From Acidobacteriota bacterium (GTDB lineage: Bacteria; Acidobacteriota; Thermoanaerobaculia; Multivoradales; JBCCEF01): a DNA stretch of 34,762 nt. The stretch lies in the NCBI GenBank assembly GCA_039028635.1, contig JBCCHV010000068.1:1-34762 (forward strand), written 5' to 3'. A model generated the notes under the pieces. It was not told the origin of the DNA. It did no database searches and saw only the letters and a list, made by a program, of their open reading frames with translations. This document shows, one piece after another, positions 1-6,798 of the stretch (positions within the stretch are counted from its first letter, which is position 1; every line of letters begins with the position of its first letter). Position numbers and translations under genes: made by a program.

Positions 1-13
1 CGCGTCCCGCTCC

Positions 14-76
14 GGCCCAAGAAGCGCGGTTCTTGGGCCTCCTCTCCCGTCGCGGCGGCCCTGCCGCCGGGGAGAG
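14..76. terminator. tandem hairpins downstream of the PHA granule operon
   Basis: Two inverted repeats lie side by side. The first is a perfect 10-bp stem (14-23 with 30-39, loop of 6). The second is a compound stem (42-48 with 70-76, and 54-59 with 63-68). The minus-strand operon ends at 118 and would read into both. Neither is followed by a clear U-run, so this may be a bidirectional or Rho-assisted terminator. A gene to the left of the window could also end here. Confidence 0.5.
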
Positions 77-117
77 CGAGGGGCGTCCTCCCACGGCGCT
101 GACAGGTCCTAGGATCA

Positions 118-393
118 TCAGGGCAGAGCGGAGCACTGGACCTGGTCGAGCCCGGCCTTGATGGCCCAGTCCCAGGGTCCCCGAACCACGCAACAACCGT
201 TGTCCTTGGAGATCCAAAGGAACCCCCATTCGATGTTCTTGTCGAAAGGCAACTTGGCGAACATCGAAACGTTGGCGTCGTGATCCGACTCGATGCGAAG
301 GGACTGCCCCGGCGGCAGCTCTCCGCTGGTCCAGGCTCCATCCCGCCACCAGATCGTCTGATCCGACTTGTTGACCACCGAATATGCACCCAT
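118..393 (-). CDS. small hypothetical protein (91 aa)
   Basis: I do not recognise this protein. It is 91 residues, with no signal peptide or membrane segment, rich in Trp (seven) and acidic residues, and has adjacent cysteines (NGCCVV) near residue 68 and a third near the C-terminus. The composition suggests a small beta-rich globular protein. The start is well supported: an AAAGGAG ribosome-binding site lies 9 bases upstream of the ATG at 393. Base composition looks lower in GC than the neighbouring genes, by eye. It is last in the minus-strand run of PHA granule genes but separated from the patatin gene by 211 bases, in which I see no other gene, so it may be a separate unit. The function cannot be assigned. 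Confidence 0.7.
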   Translation of the reverse strand: MGAYSVVNKSDQTIWWRDGAWTSGELPPGQSLRIESDHDANVSMFAKLPFDKNIEWGFLWISKDNGCCVVRGPWDWAIKAGLDQVQCSALP

Positions 394-604
394 GGCGTAG
401 ATCTCCTTTCATTCCATCCCGCGAAATCCCTCGAAGACCCCGACCCGACACTGCGCGAGTCCCTGGATCTCCGAGCTCACGGGCAAGAAGTGAAGGAGTG
501 GCCCTTTCCGTTTCGCCACCAGATTCGAAAGAACCGGAAGCGGCAGGCCTGCGAACAGACTCGATGGGGATTGAGCCAGCGGGAGTCCAAGCCCGCGGGC
601 CGAC

Positions 605-1798
605 CTAAGATCTCGATTGGAGGGAATCGAGAGCCGATTGCAGGCGATCGAGGGTCGAATGGAGGCGACCGGAAAGATCGTCCGAAACCTCGATGCCGTC
701 CCACAGGGAGCGTTCCTCGCGCAGGAGATCGCGTCGCAGGCCGACGCCGAAGGGCTCGAGGGCCGCAGCGATCTCGTCTTGCCGGCTGAGCAGGTGCTCG
801 CGCGTGCGCTGGTAGGCATGCTCACAGACGGCGCGGCGATCGGAGAAGCTGAAGATGTTGGTGAAGAACATCCGGAAGTCGTCGCGGCGCGGCTCGAAGA
901 GCTGGATCTCGCTGTCGGCATACTTGGTGGCGTACTTCTGGATGCCCGCCTCGAGGCGCGATCGAATCAGGGTGCGCAGGGTTTGGGACAGCACCGCCGG
1001 CAAGCCGCGATCGACCAGCTTGCCGCGCACCATCACGCCTTCCTCGACCGCCTTGGCGGTGTCCACCGGCACGATCGGGTTGACCGCCAACAGCAGGTCG
1101 GCGCCGGCCTTGAGGGCGGTCGAAGCGTGCACCGTCTTGATCAGAACGCCGTCGACGTAGTGGCGGCCATCGATGGTCACCGGCTCGAAGAAGCCCGGCA
1201 GGGCCGAGCTCGCTTGCACCGCCGTCGAAATCGGGATGTGGTCCCAGCCGGGCTCACCGAAGCGCACGGCGCGACCCGAGTCGAGGTCCGCCGCGACGAT
1301 GATCAAGGAGCGCTTGAGACTCCGGAAGTCGTTGCTGCGACCTTCGCGATCGAACACCTTCTCGAGGTAGTCGGCGATTCGCCGACTGTCGAAGACGCCC
1401 ACCGGCAGGGCCCGCCCGAGGCGCAGTACCGGTTCGAGAAAGCTGAAGTTGTCGGGCTTGCGCAGGAAGTCCCACAGCCCGCCGGCGAACAGGCCGGGCA
1501 CCATGGTGAGACGCCGGCGCAGCTCACCAAAGGCCGGAGCGAAGAAGTTCTCCGGCGCGAAGGGACCTTCGTCGGTGCCCTCCGAAGCCACGACGCGGCA
1601 AAGGTGGCGCAGCGTGATGCCGTTCGCCAGACAGGCGCCGACGAAGGCGCCGGCGCTCACCCCAACGTAGATGTCGAGGTCATTGAAGTCGAGGCCCTCG
1701 AGGGATTCCTCGAGGGCGCGGAGGGCGCCGATCTCATAGAGGGCGCCCTCCGGTCCTCCGCCGGCCAGGGCGAGGCCGATTTTTACAGCTTGGCTCAT
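605..1798 (-). CDS. patatin-like phospholipase / acyl hydrolase
   Basis: A 397-residue patatin-family serine hydrolase. The oxyanion-hole glycine loop GGGPEG is at residues 13-18, the nucleophile elbow GVSAG at 46-50 (Ser48), and the catalytic-dyad aspartate in the DG pair at 216-217. Patatins hydrolyse acyl esters of lipids with a Ser-Asp dyad. No signal peptide is visible, so a cytoplasmic location is expected. It begins 22 bases after the phasin gene at 1821-2543 and probably shares its transcript. That context suggests a role at the PHA granule surface, such as a granule-associated lipase or depolymerase; this is inference from position only. The C-terminal end (last 20 residues) has a short heptad-like LDRLQSALDSLQSR stretch that could be a coiled coil. 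The ribosome-binding site is weak, which is consistent with coupled translation. Confidence 0.9.
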   Translation of the reverse strand: MSQAVKIGLALAGGGPEGALYEIGALRALEESLEGLDFNDLDIYVGVSAGAFVGACLANGITLRHLCRVVASEGTDEGPFAPENFFAPAFGELRRRLTMVPGLFAGGLWDFLRKPDNFSFLEPVLRLGRALPVGVFDSRRIADYLEKVFDREGRSNDFRSLKRSLIIVAADLDSGRAVRFGEPGWDHIPISTAVQASSALPGFFEPVTIDGRHYVDGVLIKTVHASTALKAGADLLLAVNPIVPVDTAKAVEEGVMVRGKLVDRGLPAVLSQTLRTLIRSRLEAGIQKYATKYADSEIQLFEPRRDDFRMFFTNIFSFSDRRAVCEHAYQRTREHLLSRQDEIAAALEPFGVGLRRDLLREERSLWDGIEVSDDLSGRLHSTLDRLQSALDSLQSRS

Positions 1799-1820
1799 CG
1801 ATCTCGCGACCGGTCAGGCC

Positions 1821-2543
1821 TCAGGAGTCCGCATTCTTGGCGGCCGGCTTCGGCGCCGTCTTGGCGGTCGTCGAGCGCTTGGCAGGAGCCTTCGCCGGCG
1901 CCTTGGCGGCGGTTGTCTTGCGCGCCGTGGTCTTGGCGGCGGTGGTCTTCGCCGCCGTGGTCTTGGCAGCCGGCTTGCGGGCCGTCGCCTTGGCGGCGGT
2001 CTTGCGAGCAGCCGTCGCGGTCTTGGCAGCCGGCTTACGGGCCGTCGTGGTGCGTCGGCTGGCGGTGGTCTTGCGGGCCGCCGGCGACCGGCGAGCGGTC
2101 TTCGGTGCCGGCTCCTGACGCAGCGAGTCGACCTTCTTGGTCAGCTCTTCGACCCGATCCACCAGCGAGCGGATCTCATCGCGGGTCGGCACGCCGAAGC
2201 GGTGAAGAGCCTCGGTGAAGGTGTTCTCGACGGAATCCCCCACCTTGTCGACGCCCTCTTCGACCTTGTCCTTAGCCTTGCCGAGCTCCTCTTCGACCTT
2301 GTCCTTGGCCTTGCCGAGCTCCTCTTCGACCTTGCCCTTGGCCTTGCCGACCGTTTCACGGCCGAGGTCTTCGATCGAGCGCCCCTTGTCGACCAACGCC
2401 TGGAACATCTTGCTGCCCTGCTCCTCGACCGTCGACAGCGCTCCCAGACCGGCCAACCAAACGCGGTGCGCCGAGTCGAGAACCTCCTGTTGCTTCTGCT
2501 TCTTGGCTTTCTTCGCCTTCTTGGACTTCTTGTCTTTGCCCAT
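1821..2543 (-). CDS. phasin with histone H1-like Ala/Lys-rich tail (PhaF-like)
   Basis: A 240-residue PHA granule-associated protein. Residues about 20-60 carry the phasin signature (VWLAGLGAL, then a VEEQGSKMFQALVDKGR segment), as in the PhaI/PhaF phasin family. Residues about 65-100 contain three copies of an 11-residue helical repeat (GKAKDKVEEEL). A predicted coiled region around 120-140 is followed by about 95 residues of Ala/Lys/Thr/Arg repeats (AAKTTAAKTT type) resembling histone H1 and the tail of Pseudomonas PhaF, which binds DNA and helps partition granules at division. The N-terminus is lysine-rich (KKSKKAKKAKK). The ATG at 2543 has a GGGAGGA site 6 bases upstream. It follows the shorter phasin by 81 bases. 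Binding both granule and nucleoid is inferred from the domain composition. Confidence 0.9.
   Translation of the reverse strand: MGKDKKSKKAKKAKKQKQQEVLDSAHRVWLAGLGALSTVEEQGSKMFQALVDKGRSIEDLGRETVGKAKGKVEEELGKAKDKVEEELGKAKDKVEEGVDKVGDSVENTFTEALHRFGVPTRDEIRSLVDRVEELTKKVDSLRQEPAPKTARRSPAARKTTASRRTTTARKPAAKTATAARKTAAKATARKPAAKTTAAKTTAAKTTARKTTAAKAPAKAPAKRSTTAKTAPKPAAKNADS
2256..2354 (-). repeat. 33-bp coding tandem repeat, three copies
   Basis: Three consecutive 33-bp units (2256-2288, 2289-2321, 2322-2354) encode the 11-residue repeats of the phasin. The copies are nearly identical in DNA, differing at a few positions, which indicates recent duplication or ongoing slippage. An 11-residue period fits a right-handed helical coiled coil that could lie flat on a granule surface. 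Confidence 0.85.
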
Positions 2544-2624
2544 GACGAATCCTCCCTATAGAGACGGCCTCACAGGCCGAGTGCTTGGTTCGGGTGCGGC
2601 CGGTGGCCGCCGAAGGAGTGGTGC

Positions 2625-3008
2625 TTACGCGCGAGGCGCGGCGGCGGCCTCGTCGACCTTTTTGGTCAAGGCCTCGATGTGGCCCTGGAGGGACTGCACA
2701 TCGTCGAGGGTCGCCAGACCCATGCGATGGAGCGTGCCCTTCATGCCGTCCTCGACCGTCGACTGCACCTTGTCACCGATCTCCTGGACCTTCTGCGAGG
2801 TGCGGGCAACGGTGCGGTCGATGGCCTTGAACTGGCGCTTCTCGACCTTGCGGCCCTTCTCGACCAGATGATCGAACAGCTCTCGACCACCCTCTTCGAC
2901 TCGCGCCACGGCGCCGAGGCCGGCGAGCCAGATGCTGCGCCCGGTCTCGGTGACATCCTGGGCCAGCTCGCTGGCACTCTTGACGGTGTGTTCCTGGACC
3001 TTCTTCAT
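2625..3008 (-). CDS. phasin family protein (PhaI-like)
   Basis: A 127-residue phasin. The family core IWLAGLGAVARVEEGG is at about residues 26-41, followed by a FDHLVEKGRKVEKRQ segment that aligns with the same region of the neighbouring larger phasin. The protein is almost entirely amphipathic helix and ends in a short heptad stretch (LQGHIEALTKKVDEA). It lacks the Ala/Lys DNA-binding tail, so it is expected to coat PHA granules without binding DNA. The ATG overlaps the phaR stop codon (ATGA, 3005-3008), showing translational coupling with the repressor. An AAGGGAGAAGG site precedes it inside the phaR 3' end. The pairing of a short and a tailed phasin resembles PhaI and PhaF of pseudomonads. 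Confidence 0.92.
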   Translation of the reverse strand: MKKVQEHTVKSASELAQDVTETGRSIWLAGLGAVARVEEGGRELFDHLVEKGRKVEKRQFKAIDRTVARTSQKVQEIGDKVQSTVEDGMKGTLHRMGLATLDDVQSLQGHIEALTKKVDEAAAAPRA

Positions 3009-3478
3009 GAACCTTCTCCCTTTCTGGAAGTCGCCACGTCGGCGGTCGCCCCTTCGGGCGTCTCTTGCCGCTGGCTCTCGAGGTCGACCAGGGATGTTTC
3101 GAGCTGCTCGAGCTGCGAGCGCAAGCGCGACATCTCCTCGCGCGCCCGCCGCAGCGGCCCGACGCGATCCATCGATGCCTGCAGCAGTCGGTCGACTCCG
3201 TGTTGAACGTGTTCCATACCGCTCGATACCGCCTTCTCGCCAACCCGCACGAGCTCGTGGAGCAGCTCACTGGGAAGGAAGGAAGAGCCGCGGCGGCCTT
3301 CGTCGAGGATGATCTGCGTCAGCGTCTGTGAAGTGACATCGGCCGTGGTCGCATTGTCCACCACCTTGACCTCCTGGCCCTCACGGACCCAGGCGGCGAT
3401 CTCCTCCAGGGAGACGTAGCGACTCTCCTCCGTGTCGTAAAGCTTGCGGCTTTCATACCGCTTGATCAGCCGAATCAT
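3005..3478 (-). CDS. phaR: polyhydroxyalkanoate synthesis repressor PhaR
   Basis: A 157-residue PhaR. The N-terminal PHB accumulation regulator DNA-binding domain occupies residues about 2-62 (RLIKRYESRKLYDTEESRYV, then a VVDNATTADVTSQTL segment), nearly diagnostic for the family. The rest is helical, with a coiled coil at about 105-140. PhaR binds the promoters of phasin genes and is released when it binds nascent PHA granules. The start was set at the ATG at 3478, which has AGGAG 9 bases upstream and matches family N-termini; a longer reading to 3577 adds unrelated residues. It is the first gene of the minus-strand granule operon and overlaps the next gene by 4 bases. Autoregulation is likely because palindromic TGC/GCA elements lie just upstream. 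Confidence 0.95.
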   Translation of the reverse strand: MIRLIKRYESRKLYDTEESRYVSLEEIAAWVREGQEVKVVDNATTADVTSQTLTQIILDEGRRGSSFLPSELLHELVRVGEKAVSSGMEHVQHGVDRLLQASMDRVGPLRRAREEMSRLRSQLEQLETSLVDLESQRQETPEGATADVATSRKGEGS

Positions 3479-3784
3479 CTTCGCGATCTCCTCTTTTGAC
3501 TGTCGGCCGCGCCGGCACCGAGGATCCTCGGTGGAAGCGGGTTCGAGCCGCATTATGCCGTGCCGCGGCGCCGACAATCAAAAGATACCGCAGTGCGGCA
3601 AAACTGTCAAGACACTATTGCCGCAACGCGTCAAGAGGAGTAAATCCCCTTCAGGAAAGGATTCTCCGGCCGATTCAGTGAATCTTCCGAAGACCGTCTC
3701 GGCAGCCTGCCGCCCTTCTTGTCGCATTGCGGCACCCGGCGTCGATTGCACCGCGGGGGTGCGCCCGATAGGGTTCCGGGTACC
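3479..3784. promoter_or_regulatory. phaR/XPB intergenic region with candidate PhaR operators
   Basis: This 306-base divergent gap holds no gene I can support. It is locally AT-richer than its surroundings. It contains a perfect 11-base palindrome CCGCAGTGCGG (3588-3598), a second palindrome TTGCCGCAA (3618-3626), and a further TTGCGGCA element (3728-3734 with flanking T at 3727). Known PhaR sites are TGC/GCA-rich palindromes, so these are candidate operators for phaR autoregulation. The first two lie 110-150 bases upstream of the phaR ATG. The third is close to the helicase start and may be fortuitous. Confidence 0.5.
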
Positions 3785-5143
3785 GTGATTCATCTGACCT
3801 TCGACCGCGGCACCCTGCTGCTGCGGGGCGCGACCGAAGACTCCGCCCTGCCGCAGTGCGTCTTCGATGCCCGGGTCGACGCCTGGCGCGCTCCGGCCTC
3901 GGCCGATCGGCCGATCCTGCGGGCCCTCCACCGCCAGGAAATCGCCTTCACCGACGAGGCCCGGGGCTACCAATCCCTCGACCTCGCGTCGCGCTGGCTG
4001 CGCGAGCCCTTCCCGCATCAGGCGGAGGCCACCGATGCCTGGTGGCGACAGGGCAAGGGTGGCGTGGTGGTGCTGCCGACCGGGTCCGGCAAGACCCACG
4101 TCGCGGTCATGCTGATCGAGCGCCTGGGCCGCAGCTCCCTGGTGGTGACGCCGACCCTCGACCTGATGCGCCAATGGCTGTCGGTGCTGACCACCGCCTT
4201 CGGCCTCGAAGTCGGCCTGATCGGCGGTGGCGAGTACAATCCGCAGCCCCTGACGGTCACCACCTACGACTCGGCTCACCTCCATATGGAGCGCCTCGGA
4301 GACCGCTTCGGCTTCCTGGTCTTCGATGAATGCCACCACCTGCCGAGCCCGTCCTACGCCTTCGCCGCCGAAGCCTCCCTGGCGCCGTTCCGTCTTGGCC
4401 TGACGGCGACACCGGAACGGGAGGACGGCGCCGAGAAACGGTATCGCGACCTCATCGGGCCAATCGCCTACCGCCGTGAGATCGGCGAGCTGGCGGGCAA
4501 GTACCTGGCCGAGTACGAAACCATCACTCTCCTGGTACGCCTCGACGACGAGGAACGGCAGGCCTATCGCGAGGCCCGCGCCGTCTATCGCGACTTCGTC
4601 GCCAGCCAGGGCCTGCGGCTGGGATCACCGCAGGGCTGGAATCGCTTCCTGATGCTGACCTCGCGCAGCGAAGCGGGAAGACGCGCCTTTCTCGCCTACC
4701 GTCAACAGAAGGCCATCGCACAGGCCTCCGAGGGCAAGCTCCGGCTCCTCGCCGAGCTCCTCGAGCGCCACCGCCGCGATCGAGTGCTGATCTTCACCCA
4801 CGACAACGACACCGTGTACCGCATCTCGCGGCGCTTCCTGATCCCCGCCATCACCCATCAGACCAAGGTGCGCGAGCGCCACGACACGCTGACCCGCTTC
4901 AACGCCGGCGATTTGCCATTCGTGGTCACCTCGCGGGTGCTCAACGAAGGCGTCGACGTGCCCGCCGCCAACGTCGGCATCATCCTGTCGGGCACCGGCA
5001 GCGTGCGCGAGCACGTCCAGCGCCTGGGGCGCATCCTGCGCCGCGCCGAGGGCAAGGAGGCAGTGCTCTACGAGGTGGTGACGGAGGACACCGCCGAGAC
5101 CTACGTCAGCCAGCGGCGGCGGCGCCACAGCGCCTATCGCTGA
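3785..5143 (+). CDS. XPB/Rad25-like superfamily 2 DNA helicase
   Basis: A 452-residue SF2 helicase of the XPB type. Motif I is TGSGKT (99-104), motif II DECH (181-184), motif III TATP (207-210), directly followed by the RED triad (212-214) that marks XPB proteins. Motif VI is QRLGRILRR in the last 40 residues. The N-terminal 80 residues resemble the small damage-recognition domain of archaeal XPB. XPB proteins unwind or translocate on DNA in nucleotide excision repair. The GTG at 3785 is preferred because upstream in-frame codons add a low-complexity Arg-rich stretch and family proteins start near this point; the ribosome-binding site is weak. The 3' end overlaps the convergent membrane-protein gene by 10 bases. 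Its archaeal partner Bax1 (DUF790) is encoded 7 kb downstream on the same strand. Confidence 0.9.
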   Translation: MIHLTFDRGTLLLRGATEDSALPQCVFDARVDAWRAPASADRPILRALHRQEIAFTDEARGYQSLDLASRWLREPFPHQAEATDAWWRQGKGGVVVLPTGSGKTHVAVMLIERLGRSSLVVTPTLDLMRQWLSVLTTAFGLEVGLIGGGEYNPQPLTVTTYDSAHLHMERLGDRFGFLVFDECHHLPSPSYAFAAEASLAPFRLGLTATPEREDGAEKRYRDLIGPIAYRREIGELAGKYLAEYETITLLVRLDDEERQAYREARAVYRDFVASQGLRLGSPQGWNRFLMLTSRSEAGRRAFLAYRQQKAIAQASEGKLRLLAELLERHRRDRVLIFTHDNDTVYRISRRFLIPAITHQTKVRERHDTLTRFNAGDLPFVVTSRVLNEGVDVPAANVGIILSGTGSVREHVQRLGRILRRAEGKEAVLYEVVTEDTAETYVSQRRRRHSAYR

Positions 5144-6798
5144 AGCTCGCGGCGGGAGCGCGCCTCGAGGGTCAGAGTAGCCCCCAGGAAGCGCCCGCCG
5201 GGGATCACCTTGCCGCCCTCGATGACGACATCGAGGCGGTAGAACCGCTCGCGACCGAAGGCTACTCGCAGGTCTCGACTGCGCGCTTCGAGGGGCACTT
5301 CGAGTAGCGTGCCGTCGCGTTTGCCGGCGGAATCGAAGCGCACGCGATGAACCTCGTCGCCACCCGCGACGGTCAAGACCGCGCCCGCCGACAGGGCCCT
5401 GGCCTCGAGGACGGCGGCGGCGAGATCGGCCCGGCTGACCAGCCAGATCTCGGCCCGGCGGTCGCCGCGAAGGCGAATCTCGAGCGGCGCCTCGGAAACC
5501 ACTTCGAGGAGCGCGTGGTGCGGCACGAACCAACGACCTCGAGGGGAATCGAAGGCGCGATAGCCCAACCGTTCCGGGGCCTCGAGAGCGGTCAGCTCGA
5601 GAGGCAGCCAGCGCAAGGCCGGCCACGGCTTGGCCGCCGGCAGCAGCACCCCGGCAAGGGCCGGCAGGGTCCACAAGACCGCGGCGACGACCAGCGGCGG
5701 GATCGCCGGCGTCGCGAAACGCCGCGGGAGGAGGAAGATCAGGCAGGGAATACCCGCCACCAAGGACAAGCCGCCATAGGCGCCGCCACCGCCGACCCAA
5801 AGGCCATGCACAAACAACAGCACCAGCACCACCGCCAGGACGCCTCGGCGACCCTCGAAGCGCCCGAAGGGCAAGGCCAGGAGCGCGAAGAGCGCACCGG
5901 GGAAGAGCACGATCCAGCCGAAGTTGCGCCCGGCCAGGCGGAACCAGCTCGCCACCGCCAAGCGGCGAGCATCGCGCGTCGGGGACCGCTCCACTTGCGC
6001 CGCCAGGACCTCGGCATCGGTGTTGGTAAGCGGGAACTGCTGCTCGAAGATCCGCACCGGATCTGCCGAGAAGGCCCAGGTGGCGCCGGGGATGGTGGCC
6101 GCCAGCAGGAGGATCGGCAGTGCCGACAGCAGCGCGCCGATGGCCACCTTGGCGAGCCGATCGCGATGTCTTCGCCGGAGCAGGTCGATCACCGCCGCCA
6201 AGGGCAGGATCAGCACCACCGGCGCGATCACCCCGGCCGCGGCCCAGCCGGCGCCCGCCACCAGCCAGCTTCCGCCCTCCCCCATCCAGACCTTCGTGCC
6301 GTAGAGCAGCAACGCCATCAGCAGGAGATGGGGCTGCGGCAGCCAGGCGAACAGCAGGAGCGCCGAAGCGCCGATGAAGAGCGTCCCGAAGGGGCGGCCG
6401 AGCTCGGCTTCGGCGCTGCGCATCAGCCAGATCAAGAGCAGTCCCTGCAGCAGCACCACGCCGGCACCTCCCAGCAGCCAGTAGAAGGGCAGCATCAGCA
6501 AGGGGTAGGCTGGCGAATCGGCGAAAGAGAGCCGCCCGCCCTCGTCGGCGACGCTCAGGCGAAGCCCCCGCGGCCCGGCGCTCCAGCGCTCGACGGCGCG
6601 CTCGAGATCGTCCGCCTCGTAAACCAGATCACCATCCCAGCGCAGGCTCTCGAGCATCATCCAAGGGGTCCCTTCGGCATCCACCGGAGCCGTCCCGAGG
6701 CGAGCGGGATCGAGGGCGAGAAGCAGGCCGAGAAAGGCCACCAACCACCACCCTCGGGCGCCGAGCCAGCGGCCGGGCGCGGCGCCCGGCGTCGTCAT
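5134..6798 (-). CDS. polytopic membrane protein, GT-C glycosyltransferase-like
   Basis: A 554-residue integral membrane protein with one N-terminal segment (about 16-30), an extracytoplasmic loop of about 60 residues, then eight or more hydrophobic segments to about residue 385 and a soluble C-terminal domain of about 165 residues that looks beta-rich. The first loop holds an acidic cluster (RWDGDLVYEADDLE) followed by LSFADSPAYPLL, the layout of GT-C glycosyltransferases, where acidic residues in the first periplasmic loop bind the metal or act in catalysis. A sugar donor linked to a polyprenyl lipid would be expected. Its ATG overlaps the stop of the sulfatase-like gene (ATGA, 6795-6798), so the two are co-translated and probably act on the same envelope component. 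No family name can be assigned with certainty. Confidence 0.75.
   Translation of the reverse strand: MTTPGAAPGRWLGARGWWLVAFLGLLLALDPARLGTAPVDAEGTPWMMLESLRWDGDLVYEADDLERAVERWSAGPRGLRLSVADEGGRLSFADSPAYPLLMLPFYWLLGGAGVVLLQGLLLIWLMRSAEAELGRPFGTLFIGASALLLFAWLPQPHLLLMALLLYGTKVWMGEGGSWLVAGAGWAAAGVIAPVVLILPLAAVIDLLRRRHRDRLAKVAIGALLSALPILLLAATIPGATWAFSADPVRIFEQQFPLTNTDAEVLAAQVERSPTRDARRLAVASWFRLAGRNFGWIVLFPGALFALLALPFGRFEGRRGVLAVVLVLLFVHGLWVGGGGAYGGLSLVAGIPCLIFLLPRRFATPAIPPLVVAAVLWTLPALAGVLLPAAKPWPALRWLPLELTALEAPERLGYRAFDSPRGRWFVPHHALLEVVSEAPLEIRLRGDRRAEIWLVSRADLAAAVLEARALSAGAVLTVAGGDEVHRVRFDSAGKRDGTLLEVPLEARSRDLRVAFGRERFYRLDVVIEGGKVIPGGRFLGATLTLEARSRRELQR

Noticed and set aside
617-2218. 533-codon plus-strand open frame
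   Set aside because: Antisense shadow of the patatin and phasin genes, caused by high GC at third positions; no motifs or translation signals.
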